In this document: positions 1 through 8,123 of the stretch, piece by piece
How positions within the stretch are numbered: the stretch's first letter is position 1
Layout: each line of letters begins with the position of its first letter
Source of the DNA: an uncultured Mobilibacterium sp.
GTDB lineage: Bacteria; Bacillota; Clostridia; Peptostreptococcales; Anaerovoracaceae
DNA: 64,000 nt
Direction of reading: 5' to 3'
Assembly (NCBI GenBank): GCA_947254375.1
Contig: CAMYCF010000001.1
Coordinates: 1 to 64,000, forward strand
Notes under the pieces: model-generated
Seen by the model: only the letters and a program-made list of their open reading frames with translations
Database searches by the model: none
What the model was told of the DNA's origin: nothing
Position numbers and translations under genes: made by a program

Positions 1-73
1 CAGATAGCTCAGTTGGTAGAGCAAGGGACTGAAAATCCCTGTGTCCTTGGTTCGACTCCGAGTCTGGGCACCA
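1..73 (+). tRNA. tRNA-Phe (GAA), lacking its first 3 bases
   Basis: A cloverleaf can be drawn. The anticodon stem GGGA/TCCC encloses a loop with GAA at 31-33, the T-arm contains GGTTCGACTCC, and the 3' acceptor TCTGGGC is followed by A and an encoded CCA at 71-73. The 5' acceptor strand begins inside the window as CAGA, so the expected GCC lies just before base 1. With those three bases the gene would have the standard 76 nt, and the anticodon would fall at positions 34-36. The GAA anticodon reads Phe codons UUU and UUC. Confidence 0.96.
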
Positions 74-78
74 CGAAG

Positions 79-105
79 ATCTCCGCAGTGCGGGGATTTT
101 TGTTT
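79..105 (+). terminator. Intrinsic terminator after tRNA-Phe
   Basis: ATCTCCGC (79-86) pairs with GCGGGGAT (90-97), with one G-U pair and a 3-nt loop, and a T-rich run follows. It lies 5 bases after the tRNA CCA and fits the end of the tRNA transcript. Confidence 0.8.
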
Positions 106-181
106 GTCCGCACTTTTATTTGGATGCCGATAGGAGTAAAATCACTGTGTTAAATGTTTTTTCATCGGAAAGGAGCCACTA

Positions 182-1051
182 ATGAAAGAATTCAAGCCTT
201 TTAAGGAAGGCAAGGTAAGGGAGATATACGACAACGGAGATACGCTGATAATGGTAGCGACCGACAGGATCTCCGCGTTCGATCACATATTGAAGAACGA
301 TATCAAAGGCAAGGGCGTCGTCCTTACGCAGATGTCGAAATTCTGGTTCGACCTCACGAGCGACATCGTCCCGAATCACATGATTTCCGTCGATACGAAA
401 GACATGCCTGAATTCTTCAGAAATGAGCGCTTTGGGGGAAGAAGCATGATGTGCCGCAAGCTGGAAATGATGCCGGCGGAGTGCATCGTCCGCGGATACA
501 TCACGGGCTCCGGCTGGAAGAGCTACAAGGAAACGGGAAAAGTCTGCGGGATAGAGCTCCCTGAAGGGCTCAAAGAATCGCAGAAACTGCCGGAACCGCT
601 TTTTACACCGAGCACGAAGGCGGAACTCGGTGAGCATGACGAGAATATTTCTTACGAGAAAATGGCCGAGATATTCGAAAAGGCTTATCCGGGTAAGGGT
701 AAAAAATACGCGGAAGACGTAATGGACAAGACCCTCGCCGTCTATAAAAAGTGCGCGGAGTACGCGCTCGAACACGGCATCATCATCGCCGACACGAAGT
801 TCGAGTTCGGACTCGACGAAAACGGAGAGATCGTCCTCGGAGACGAGATTCTCACTCCGGACAGCTCGAGGTTCTGGCCTCTCGAAGGATACGAGGAAGG
901 AAAATCGCAGCCGTCGTACGATAAGCAGTATGTAAGGGATTGGCTTAAGGCGAATCCGGACAGCGGATATGAGCTGCCGCAGGACGTCATCGACAGGACG
1001 ATCGAGAAATACGAGGAAGCGTACGAGCTTTTGACGGGCAAAAAACTGTAA
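182..1051 (+). CDS. purC: Phosphoribosylaminoimidazole-succinocarboxamide synthase (SAICAR synthetase)
   Basis: This cytosolic purine-biosynthesis enzyme condenses CAIR with L-aspartate, using ATP, to make SAICAR. The 289-residue product carries the family signatures in order: KVREIYD near residue 12, ATDRISAFD near 26, the central block containing ECIVRGYITGSGWKSY, LPEPLFTPSTKAE, and the C-terminal ADTKFEFG followed by DEILTPDSSRFWP. The length suits the longer PurC form found in many Firmicutes and in fungi. The ATG at 182 has AAGGAG at 170-175. No other pur gene is adjacent: the upstream neighbour is a tRNA with its own terminator and the downstream gene is convergent. It therefore appears monocistronic here, which is a little unusual because purC is often in a pur operon. 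No purine riboswitch was recognised in the short leader. Confidence 0.97.
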   Translation: MKEFKPFKEGKVREIYDNGDTLIMVATDRISAFDHILKNDIKGKGVVLTQMSKFWFDLTSDIVPNHMISVDTKDMPEFFRNERFGGRSMMCRKLEMMPAECIVRGYITGSGWKSYKETGKVCGIELPEGLKESQKLPEPLFTPSTKAELGEHDENISYEKMAEIFEKAYPGKGKKYAEDVMDKTLAVYKKCAEYALEHGIIIADTKFEFGLDENGEIVLGDEILTPDSSRFWPLEGYEEGKSQPSYDKQYVRDWLKANPDSGYELPQDVIDRTIEKYEEAYELLTGKKL

Positions 1052-1091
1052 GCGCGGGCAGCACCGAATAGAAGACACAGAATAAAAGATA

Positions 1092-1120
1092 AAGGCGGAT
1101 CAGATCGATCCGCCTTGTTT
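1092..1120. terminator. Bidirectional terminator between purC and the radical SAM gene
   Basis: AAGGCGGATC (1092-1101) and GATCCGCCTT (1107-1116) form a 10-bp perfect stem with a 5-nt loop. T-rich sequence follows on the plus strand and A-rich sequence precedes it, so it can serve both converging genes. The stop codon of the minus-strand gene lies inside the stem. Confidence 0.85.
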
Positions 1121-1993
1121 TATGTTTCGCCGCTTAAGCTCGGCGTGTATCCCGTTCAGTATCGTCCGTTTTTTGTAAGACCACCACGGCGATACGAGGA
1201 TGCTCCGTTTGGCGTCGCCCGTAAGCCTGTGTATGGTGACCTCCGGCGGGATGATGCCGATGATGTCGGCCACGAGCGATATGTAATCGTCCATGGAGCC
1301 GAATGGGATGTAATCGGGCATCTGTTCGTAGAGAGGCGAACCTTTTACGACGTTCAGAAGGTGAAGTTTTATGCCGAATATTTTTTTATCAGAAAGATAG
1401 GAGACCGTCTCGATCATGTCATTGCGCGACTCACCGGGAAGGCCGAGTATGACGTGGACGACGGTTTTTATATTCCTCTCGTTCAGCCGGCGAAGCGCCT
1501 CTTCAAAGTCGCTGAGGCCTGAGCAGAGGTTCATCGCCTCGCGCGTGCGCGGGTGTATCGTCTGGAGACCGAGCTCGACCCAGAGGAAGTGCTTTTCGTT
1601 TATCTCGCCTAAGAGGTCCGCGACTTCGTCCGAAATGCAGTCGGGGCGCGTCGACACGGCAAGACCGCAGATCTTAGGGTTTTCGAGGGCGCCGTAAAAT
1701 TTCTCACGGAGCTCCGGGACGGGTGCGTATGTGTTCGTGTGGTTCTGGAAATACGCGATATACCCGGCCGCGTTCGGCCATTTTCGCGATAAAAGTTCTA
1801 TCTGACCGTCGATGTCCGACGAGAATTCGCCGGAACCTTCGGACGAGCAGAAAGCGCAGCCGCCGTATCCGGCAGTGCCGTCGCGGTTCGGGCACGTAAA
1901 ACCTCCGTCGATCGAAAGTTTTATAACCTTGCCGCCGAACTTTTTTTTCAGGTAGTCACTTATTGAATTGTAGTAGTTTTCAAGGTCTTGCAA
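1100..1993 (-). CDS. Radical SAM protein of the YhcC/TIGR01212 family
   Basis: The 297-residue product has the YhcC-type radical SAM cysteine spacing CX11CX2C (C34, C46, C49, within CPNRDGTAGYGGCAFC) instead of the usual CX3CX2C. The Cys cluster should bind a [4Fe-4S] centre that reductively cleaves S-adenosylmethionine. Further radical SAM features are STRPDC near residue 116 and the VELGLQT segment near residue 139, with a C-terminal extension typical of the family. The substrate is not established as far as I know, so no reaction is claimed. The start is TTG at 1991-1993, placed so that the NYYNSISDYL start matches family members; the upstream AGGT is a weak ribosome site. It runs convergent to purC and divergent from queH. 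Confidence 0.85.
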   Translation of the reverse strand: MQDLENYYNSISDYLKKKFGGKVIKLSIDGGFTCPNRDGTAGYGGCAFCSSEGSGEFSSDIDGQIELLSRKWPNAAGYIAYFQNHTNTYAPVPELREKFYGALENPKICGLAVSTRPDCISDEVADLLGEINEKHFLWVELGLQTIHPRTREAMNLCSGLSDFEEALRRLNERNIKTVVHVILGLPGESRNDMIETVSYLSDKKIFGIKLHLLNVVKGSPLYEQMPDYIPFGSMDDYISLVADIIGIIPPEVTIHRLTGDAKRSILVSPWWSYKKRTILNGIHAELKRRNIKQGGSI

Positions 1994-2023
1994 TCTTTTT
2001 ACCTATAAAAAAAGCATTGTTTG

Positions 2024-2032
2024 TGATATAAT
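2024..2032 (+). promoter_or_regulatory. Extended -10 promoter for queH
   Basis: TGATATAAT at 2024-2032 is a perfect extended -10 (TGnTATAAT) 30 bases before the queH start. No convincing -35 was seen, which fits an extended -10 promoter. GGAGG follows at 2051-2055. Confidence 0.65.
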
Positions 2033-2061
2033 ATCTGGGATTATTTTTACGGAGGAACACC

Positions 2062-2703
2062 GTGTATCTTTTCAGGGCTGAAACGAAAATGTACATGAGC
2101 GACGGGCTTTATGACCCGGCTTGGAGGCGCGGACCCGAGGAGCGGGTGAGGCCGACCGTTTTGCTGCACGCATGCTGCGGACCGTGTGCCACTTCGTGCG
2201 TGGAAAGGCTGATAAACGATTACTCCGTTACGTTGTTTTATTATAATCCAAATATAACGGATGTTGAAGAGTATTTGGCGAGGAGAGAGGGCCTGCTGAA
2301 GTTCATAAAGGCTTTCAACGCCGAGCACGAGCCGGCATCGCGCGTCGGTTACATAGAGGGCGCGTACGAACCGGAACTTTTCCTCCGAGCGGCGCGGGAC
2401 ATGGAGAACGAGCCGGAAGGCGGGAGCCGGTGCACGATGTGTTTTACGAGTAGGCTTTACGGTACGGCGGCGATGGCGAAAAGGATAGGAGCCGATCTCT
2501 TTTCGACGACGATGACGGTGAGCCCGCATAAAAATCACGAGGTGATCGCGGGAGCGGGCCGGAAGATCGCGGAGATCACGGGCACGAACTACCTCGACGA
2601 GGACTTTAAGAAGAATGACGGCTTCAGAAGAAGCACAGAACTGTCGAAGGAGTACGGTCTGTACAGGCAGAATTACTGCGGTTGCCGCTTTTCGATGAGG
2701 TAG
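2062..2703 (+). CDS. queH: Epoxyqueuosine reductase QueH
   Basis: QueH carries out the last step of queuosine synthesis, reducing epoxyqueuosine to queuosine in tRNA. It is the non-homologous alternative to the cobalamin-dependent QueG. The 213-residue protein shows the family cysteine pattern: HACCGPC (C38, C39, C42), RCTMC near residue 118, and YCGC close to the C-terminus. It also has SPHKN and the DEDFKKNDGFRRS block that distinguish the former DUF208 family. These cysteines bind an iron-sulfur cluster and a further metal in characterised members. The start is GTG at 2062 with GGAGG at 2051-2055. The window also encodes QueA and Tgt about 23 kb away, so the late queuosine steps are all present. 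asnA follows after 40 bases, possibly on the same transcript. Confidence 0.94.
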   Translation: MYLFRAETKMYMSDGLYDPAWRRGPEERVRPTVLLHACCGPCATSCVERLINDYSVTLFYYNPNITDVEEYLARREGLLKFIKAFNAEHEPASRVGYIEGAYEPELFLRAARDMENEPEGGSRCTMCFTSRLYGTAAMAKRIGADLFSTTMTVSPHKNHEVIAGAGRKIAEITGTNYLDEDFKKNDGFRRSTELSKEYGLYRQNYCGCRFSMR

Positions 2704-2743
2704 CGCAGTAATATATATAAACAAAAAATTTGGAGAAGAAAGT

Positions 2744-3754
2744 ATGAGCAGTTTATTCATTCCGGAAGGTTATCACACGATCCTCGATCAGCAGGAGACC
2801 CAGAGGGCGATCAAAAAGATCAAGGACTATTTCCAGCAGGAGCTGGCGTACGGCCTGCAGCTTCGCAGGGTAACGGCGCCGCTTTTCGTGTTCCCGGAAT
2901 CGGGACTCAACGATACGCTGAACGGCGTCGAAAGATGCGTCGAGTTCACGATCAAGGACATGGACGAAAGGAAGGTCGAGATCGTTCAGTCACTTGCGAA
3001 GTGGAAGAGGATGGCCCTCGGTAAGTACGGCATAGAGCCGGGCCACGGGATATACACGGACATGAACGCCATAAGGCGCGATGAGGAGCTCGACAATCTC
3101 CACTCGATATACGTAGACCAGTGGGACTGGGAGAAGGTCATAACGCCTGAACAAAGGACGGGTGAATACCTCGAAGAGACGGTCATCACCATTTACAACG
3201 CGATGAAGAACCTCGGAGATTACGTCAACAGGCTTTACAGGGACATCAACAACGACATTCCGAACGAGATAACTTTTATCACCTCGCAGGAACTCGAGGA
3301 CATGTATCCGACGAAGACGCCTAAAGAGCGCGAGAACATCATCGCGGAAAAGTACGGGGCAGTATTCATCAAGAAGATCGGCGGCAGGCTGAAGTCCGGA
3401 GAGAAGCACGACGGAAGGGCGCCCGACTACGACGACTGGGAGCTGAACGGAGATATAATACTCTGGAACGACGTTCTCGGAAGAGCGTTCGAGCTCTCCT
3501 CGATGGGAATAAGGGTAGACTCCGAGTCGATGAAGCGCCAGCTCGAGACAGACGGCAAGCTCGAGAGACTCGATCAGCCGTTCCACAGGGACGTCGTCGA
3601 AAACAGGCTTCCGCTCTCGATCGGCGGCGGAATAGGCCAGAGCCGCATATGCATGTACTTCCTCAAAAAGGCGCACATCGGTGAGGTCCAGGTCGCTGTC
3701 TGGCCGGAGCACATGATAGAAAAATGCATGGAGAACGATATATTTTTATTGTGA
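2744..3754 (+). CDS. asnA: Aspartate-ammonia ligase (asparagine synthetase A)
   Basis: This ammonia-dependent enzyme makes asparagine from aspartate, ammonia and ATP through an aspartyl-AMP intermediate. It belongs to the class II aminoacyl-tRNA synthetase fold. The 336-residue product matches AsnA along its length: the N-terminal IPEGYHTILDQQETQ, LFVFPESGLNDTLNGVER near residue 47, HSIYVDQWDWEKV near 121, and the C-terminal GGGIGQSRICMYFL, which is the class II motif 3-like block. It starts at ATG 2744 with GGAG at 2732-2735. It is unrelated to the glutamine-dependent AsnB. It lies between queH and priA and could share the queH transcript, though priA seems to have its own promoter. Confidence 0.97.
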   Translation: MSSLFIPEGYHTILDQQETQRAIKKIKDYFQQELAYGLQLRRVTAPLFVFPESGLNDTLNGVERCVEFTIKDMDERKVEIVQSLAKWKRMALGKYGIEPGHGIYTDMNAIRRDEELDNLHSIYVDQWDWEKVITPEQRTGEYLEETVITIYNAMKNLGDYVNRLYRDINNDIPNEITFITSQELEDMYPTKTPKERENIIAEKYGAVFIKKIGGRLKSGEKHDGRAPDYDDWELNGDIILWNDVLGRAFELSSMGIRVDSESMKRQLETDGKLERLDQPFHRDVVENRLPLSIGGGIGQSRICMYFLKKAHIGEVQVAVWPEHMIEKCMENDIFLL

Positions 3755-3784
3755 TCCTCAAGGCGGCATCTGCGGGATATGCCG

Positions 3785-3790
3785 TATAAT
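3785..3790 (+). promoter_or_regulatory. Possible -10 box for priA
   Basis: TATAAT at 3785-3790 lies 30 bases before the preferred priA start. No good -35 is present 16-18 bases upstream. It is preceded by a short GGCAT/ATGCC inverted repeat (3766-3784). Confidence 0.4.
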
Positions 3791-3819
3791 TTAATAAAAA
3801 GTGAAAGGAGTTCGTGTTC

Positions 3820-5877
3820 ATGCAATATATCGATGTGATAGTGGATAATAAAAGTGAATATACGGACTCCCTTTTTACATACAGGGCTCCTGACGACGTT
3901 CGGAGAGGCGACCTCGTTTCGGTCGATTTTGCAAAAAGGAAAAAGCCGATAGACGCCTACGTCATCGCGACGGGCGTCGAGCCGTCTTTCAGCCGCGATA
4001 AAATAAAAGACGTTTCGGCCGTCATCAAAGAAGGCTCGCTGTCCGAAGAGGCGGTGGAAACGGCGGCGTGGATAAGGGACAGGTACGGTGTAAAATATAT
4101 AGAAGCCCTGAAACTTTTTGCCGTTCCGAGGACGAAGAGGACGAAGGAGCCGTCGCCGCTCAAACTGAAAGAGGCACCCGAGATAGAGCTGAACGGAGAG
4201 CAGAAGGCGGCGCTCAAAGAGATATCGGACTCGATAGAAAAAGGAAGCGGCGACGTTTTTCTCCTGAAAGGCGTCACGAACAGCGGGAAGACGGAAGTGT
4301 ATATGAAGGCCGCGGAAAAGGCGGTCGAGACGGGGAAAACGGCGATAATACTTTCGCCGGAGATAGCGCTTTCGCGCCAGACGGAAAAGCGGTTCAAGGC
4401 GAAGTTCGGAGCGGAGAACGTGGCGGTCCTCCACAGCAAGCTCACGTCCGTCGAAAAATACAGCGAATGGAAGGGGATCAAAGAGGGCGGCGTAAAAATA
4501 GTTATAGGCGTCCGCTCGGCAATTTTTGCGCCCCTTTCCGATATAGGGCTCATCGTTATGGACGAAGAGCACGAGGCGACTTACAAATCAGACAGGACGC
4601 CGAAGTACGACACCTTCGATGTGGCGTATAAGAGGGCGAAGGCGTATGACGGCACGATCGTTCTCGGGAGCGCGACGCCGAGCATCGTCTCATATCACAG
4701 GGCGAAGGAAGGTAAGTACAGACTCCTCGAGCTCAACGAAAGGATAGGTGAAAGCAGGACGCCGAAGATCGAAACGGTCGATATGAGGGAGGAATTCAGG
4801 CGCGGCAACAGCGGCGTACTCAGCGCGAAGCTTTACGAAGGGATATGCGAAGCCCTTGAAAAGAAAGAGCAGATCATACTCTTCCTGAACAGGCGCGGAT
4901 TCTCGACGGAGATCACCTGCCTCGACTGCGGCTACAGGATGATGTGCGACGACTGCGGGATCGCGCTCACGCATCACAAGTCGAGCAACGCGGCCGAGTG
5001 CCACTACTGCGGAAGGAAGTATCCGCTGCCGAAGGTGTGCCCGCAGTGCGGAGGAGAGCATATATCGTACAGCGGGGCAGGGACCGAAAAGGTGGAGGAG
5101 AAGATTGGAGAGCTCTTCCCGAACGCGAAGGTGGACAGGTTCGACCTCGACACGGCAAAATCGCAGAAGGAGATCGATAAGACGCTGGGCGATTTTATGG
5201 CGGGGAGGACCGACATACTCATCGGCACCCAGATTTTAGCGAAGGGACTCGACTTTCGAAACGTAGGACTCGTCGGGATAATAACGGCCGATACGACGAT
5301 GAACATACCCGATTACAGGTCGCCCGAGAGAACGTTCCAGCTGATAATGCAGGTGGCGGGACGGGCCGGAAGGACGGCGGCGGACAGCAGGGTCATACTG
5401 CAGACTTTTTACCCGGACGATCCCGTGATAAAAGCGGCGGCAGCCTCGGATTACGAGTTTTTCTATTCAACAGAGTTGCAACATAGAAAAACCATGCTAT
5501 ATCCACCGTACTCTGATATAATCGTTATATCATTTACCGACAGAAAATCGGGCGGTGCGAAGGCGGCTCATCCGGGTGGGAAGGCGGACCGTTCAGGCAT
5601 GACGCCGGGCCGTTCGGTGACGATGACCGTGGCGGAGGATTTCAGAGAGAAGCTTGTTTCGATGAAGGGGCGCCCCGAGAACGCCGTGATCATGATGCCG
5701 AAGGCGGATTCGTACGGCCCCGGAGTCGCCGCGAACAGGGTGTCGTTTTTTATAAAAGCACCTAAAGGGAGCCGGCAGGGATACATAAAAGCGTTCCTGG
5801 CGCTGAAGGCTTTTTTAGCGGACAACAAGATAGATGTTTATGCAGATATAGATATAAATCCGTACGGCATGGTGTGA
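3820..5877 (+). CDS. priA: Primosomal protein N' (replication restart helicase PriA)
   Basis: PriA is the superfamily 2 DNA helicase that recognises abandoned replication forks and starts primosome reassembly. From the ATG at 3820 the product has 685 residues. It has an N-terminal DNA-binding domain, Walker A GVTNSGKT at 151-158, DEEH at 248-251, and the family's eight-cysteine double zinc module (C367, C370, C376, C379, C394, C397, C407, C410). The helicase motifs QILAKGLDF and QVAGRAGR follow. A GTG at 3814 is in frame, but AAAGGAG at 3804-3810 is only 3 bases from it and 9 from the ATG, so the ATG is preferred. A Gly/Lys-rich stretch near residues 570-595 looks like a lineage-specific loop. 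It opens the operon continuing through def and fmt. Confidence 0.96.
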   Translation: MQYIDVIVDNKSEYTDSLFTYRAPDDVRRGDLVSVDFAKRKKPIDAYVIATGVEPSFSRDKIKDVSAVIKEGSLSEEAVETAAWIRDRYGVKYIEALKLFAVPRTKRTKEPSPLKLKEAPEIELNGEQKAALKEISDSIEKGSGDVFLLKGVTNSGKTEVYMKAAEKAVETGKTAIILSPEIALSRQTEKRFKAKFGAENVAVLHSKLTSVEKYSEWKGIKEGGVKIVIGVRSAIFAPLSDIGLIVMDEEHEATYKSDRTPKYDTFDVAYKRAKAYDGTIVLGSATPSIVSYHRAKEGKYRLLELNERIGESRTPKIETVDMREEFRRGNSGVLSAKLYEGICEALEKKEQIILFLNRRGFSTEITCLDCGYRMMCDDCGIALTHHKSSNAAECHYCGRKYPLPKVCPQCGGEHISYSGAGTEKVEEKIGELFPNAKVDRFDLDTAKSQKEIDKTLGDFMAGRTDILIGTQILAKGLDFRNVGLVGIITADTTMNIPDYRSPERTFQLIMQVAGRAGRTAADSRVILQTFYPDDPVIKAAAASDYEFFYSTELQHRKTMLYPPYSDIIVISFTDRKSGGAKAAHPGGKADRSGMTPGRSVTMTVAEDFREKLVSMKGRPENAVIMMPKADSYGPGVAANRVSFFIKAPKGSRQGYIKAFLALKAFLADNKIDVYADIDINPYGMV

Positions 5878-5920
5878 TGCATGCGGGACTTTTACGGACA
5901 GAAACAGGTGAGGAGAAAAG

Positions 5921-6451
5921 ATGGCAACGAGGTTGATCGCCAAGGACGGCGATGACATTTTGAGAAAAAAGGCGAAACCGGTCAAAGAGATCACCCCGAG
6001 GATAAAACTGCTTTGCGAAGACATGGTCGACACGATGCTCGAGGCGGACGGCGTCGGGCTCGCGGCACCGCAGATAAGTGTGCTCAAGAGGATATTCGTG
6101 GCGAAGCCGTACACGGATTCGGACGAGATCTTCTACATGATAAATCCCGAAATGCTTGAAACGATCGGGGAGCAGGATTCCCTCGAGGGGTGCCTTAGCG
6201 TGCCGGGGTGCATGGGCGACGTAAAAAGGCCGGAGACGGTGAAGATAAAAGCGACCGATCTCGACGGCAACACGAACGAGTATGAATTTTCGGGGCTCGC
6301 CGCGACGGTGATGTGCCACGAGTACGATCATCTCAACGGTATACTCTACACGGACAAGGCAACGCATATGTACACGCCTGAAGAACTGGAAGAACTCTTC
6401 AGCGCTGAAGACGGCGAAGAGGCCGGAGAGGAACGCGTGGCGGTCAGATGA
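5921..6451 (+). CDS. def: Peptide deformylase
   Basis: This metalloenzyme removes the formyl group from the initiator Met of new proteins as they leave the ribosome. All three catalytic motifs are present in the 176-residue product: GVGLAAPQ (44-51), EGCLSVPG (89-96, metal ligand C91) and HEYDH (133-137, with two His ligands and the catalytic Glu). The C-terminal tail is acidic and rich in Glu and Ala. The ATG at 5921 follows a GAGGAG site. The stop codon overlaps the fmt start as ATGA, so def, which removes formyl groups, and fmt, which adds them, are translationally coupled in the usual bacterial arrangement. Confidence 0.97.
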   Translation: MATRLIAKDGDDILRKKAKPVKEITPRIKLLCEDMVDTMLEADGVGLAAPQISVLKRIFVAKPYTDSDEIFYMINPEMLETIGEQDSLEGCLSVPGCMGDVKRPETVKIKATDLDGNTNEYEFSGLAATVMCHEYDHLNGILYTDKATHMYTPEELEELFSAEDGEEAGEERVAVR

Positions 6452-7377
6452 AAACGGTTTTTATGGGCACATCCGATTTTGCGGTAGCTCCGCTCAAAAG
6501 TCTGATCGAGGCCGGGCACGATGTCAGGCTCGTCGTTACGCAGCCCGATAAAAGGGGAAACAGAGGGAAGGTCACGTTTTCGCCGGTAAAAGAAGCGGCG
6601 CTCGAAGCGGGGATCACTGTTGCCCAGCCGGAGAAGATCAGAAATGACGAAGAATTCATAAAAGAGCTCGTTTTGCTCGCACCCGACGTAACAGTCGTTG
6701 CGGCGTTCGGACAGATCCTTCCGCCGTCGGTCCTCGAAATACCGAAATACGGGTGCATAAACGTCCACGGCTCTCTCCTTCCGAAGTTGAGAGGCGCATC
6801 GCCGATGCAGACTTCGATACTGGAAGGCGATGAGGTGACGGGCGTCACGATAATGAGGATGGACGAGGGGCTCGACACGGGCGACATCATTTCAGAGAAA
6901 GAGGTCGCGGTAGACGGGAAGGATATAACGGAGCTCGCGGAGGAGCTTTCGGAAGCGGGAGCGGATCTTTTGACAGAGACTCTCGAAGCGATAAAAGACG
7001 GCACGGCCGTATATACGAAGCAGGACGACGAAGAGGCGACGTACTCGCACATAATAAAAAAGTCGGGCGGATACACGGATTTCTCCGAGCCCGCGGTCTC
7101 GATAGAGAGGAAGATAAGGGCTTTTAAGGAGTGGCCGACGGTGTACTCGTTCCTCGGCGATACGATGGTAAAATTCTTCGATGCGGAGGTCTTGAACGAA
7201 GAGCCGAACGGAGAGCCGGGCACGGTCGCCGATATAAACAAAGAAGGTTTTACGGTAAACTGCAGCGAAGGAAAACTTTTTATAAAAGAACTTCAGCTGC
7301 AGGGCAAAAAACGCATGGACGCGGCGTCTTTCCTGAACGGGCGGAGGCTCACGAAGGGAGAGCGCTTTTCAGAATGA
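6448..7377 (+). CDS. fmt: Methionyl-tRNA formyltransferase
   Basis: Fmt transfers a formyl group from 10-formyltetrahydrofolate to Met-tRNA(fMet), preparing the initiator tRNA. The 309-residue protein has the FMGTSDFAV start, the catalytic formyltransferase block INVHGSLLPKLRGASP (104-119, with N105 and H107) and GLDTGDI with D143. The C-terminal OB-like tRNA-binding domain follows, containing FKEWPTVYSF. The ATG at 6448 overlaps the def stop by 4 bases. The next gene starts 38 bases downstream. Confidence 0.97.
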   Translation: MKTVFMGTSDFAVAPLKSLIEAGHDVRLVVTQPDKRGNRGKVTFSPVKEAALEAGITVAQPEKIRNDEEFIKELVLLAPDVTVVAAFGQILPPSVLEIPKYGCINVHGSLLPKLRGASPMQTSILEGDEVTGVTIMRMDEGLDTGDIISEKEVAVDGKDITELAEELSEAGADLLTETLEAIKDGTAVYTKQDDEEATYSHIIKKSGGYTDFSEPAVSIERKIRAFKEWPTVYSFLGDTMVKFFDAEVLNEEPNGEPGTVADINKEGFTVNCSEGKLFIKELQLQGKKRMDAASFLNGRRLTKGERFSE

Positions 7378-7415
7378 AGGGTAGAAAAGAGATAATATAA
7401 GGAGGACACGAAAGA

Positions 7416-8111
7416 ATGTTAGGATATTACACATCGATAGTAGTCCTGATACCGGCGATGATATTGACTGTTATCGCGCAGGCCAAGACTCGCAAGGCAT
7501 TCGATCACTATTCACACGTAAGGAACAGCAAGGGCATAACGGGAGCGCAGGCGGCGCAGACGGTCCTTTCATCTAACGGACTCAATAACGTCGCTGTAAA
7601 GATGCTGAACGGCTCGGCGCTCGACAACTACTACGATCCGAGGGACAACACGGTCAACCTTTCGCCGGAAGTATATTCCGACGATTCGGTCGCATCGATG
7701 TGCATCGCATGTCACGAGGTGGGCCACGCGATACAGCACGCGAACGGCTATCTGCCCGTAAAGATCAGAAACGCGATAGTTCCTATCGTAACTCTGACAT
7801 CGAACATAGCATGGCCGCTCATAATAATCGGGCTCATGCTTTCGTACACGAACGCGTACGGGACTCTCCTATTCAACATCGGCACATGGTGCTTTGTTGC
7901 GGTGGTACTGTTCCATCTCATAACGCTGCCGGTAGAGACTAACGCCAGCAGAAGGGCGATAAAACAGATGCAGCTCGCGGACATCGTGGACTCGAGGGAT
8001 CTCAGCGGAAGCAAGAAGGTCCTCAAGGCAGCTGCGATGACGTATGTAGCGGCACTCGCGGTTGCGGTATCGTCGCTCATAAGGGTACTGCTCCTGAGAG
8101 GCAGAAATTAG
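7416..8111 (+). CDS. YugP-like membrane zinc metallopeptidase
   Basis: The 231-residue integral membrane protein belongs to the neutral zinc metallopeptidase family 2 (YugP-like). An N-terminal membrane segment (about residues 5-22) is followed by a soluble section with the zincin motif HEVGH at 100-104. Two or three hydrophobic segments come next: PIVTLTSNIAWPLIIIGLML, then one starting LLFNIGTWCFVAVVLFHLI, and a C-terminal one. The motif gives two metal-binding His and a catalytic Glu. The natural substrate is not known to me. GGAGG lies about 12 bases before the ATG. It sits between fmt and rsmB in a co-directional run and is probably in the same transcript; similar genes occur at this place in other Clostridia. 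Confidence 0.88.
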   Translation: MLGYYTSIVVLIPAMILTVIAQAKTRKAFDHYSHVRNSKGITGAQAAQTVLSSNGLNNVAVKMLNGSALDNYYDPRDNTVNLSPEVYSDDSVASMCIACHEVGHAIQHANGYLPVKIRNAIVPIVTLTSNIAWPLIIIGLMLSYTNAYGTLLFNIGTWCFVAVVLFHLITLPVETNASRRAIKQMQLADIVDSRDLSGSKKVLKAAAMTYVAALAVAVSSLIRVLLLRGRN

Positions 8112-8123
8112 AGGCAGAATTAG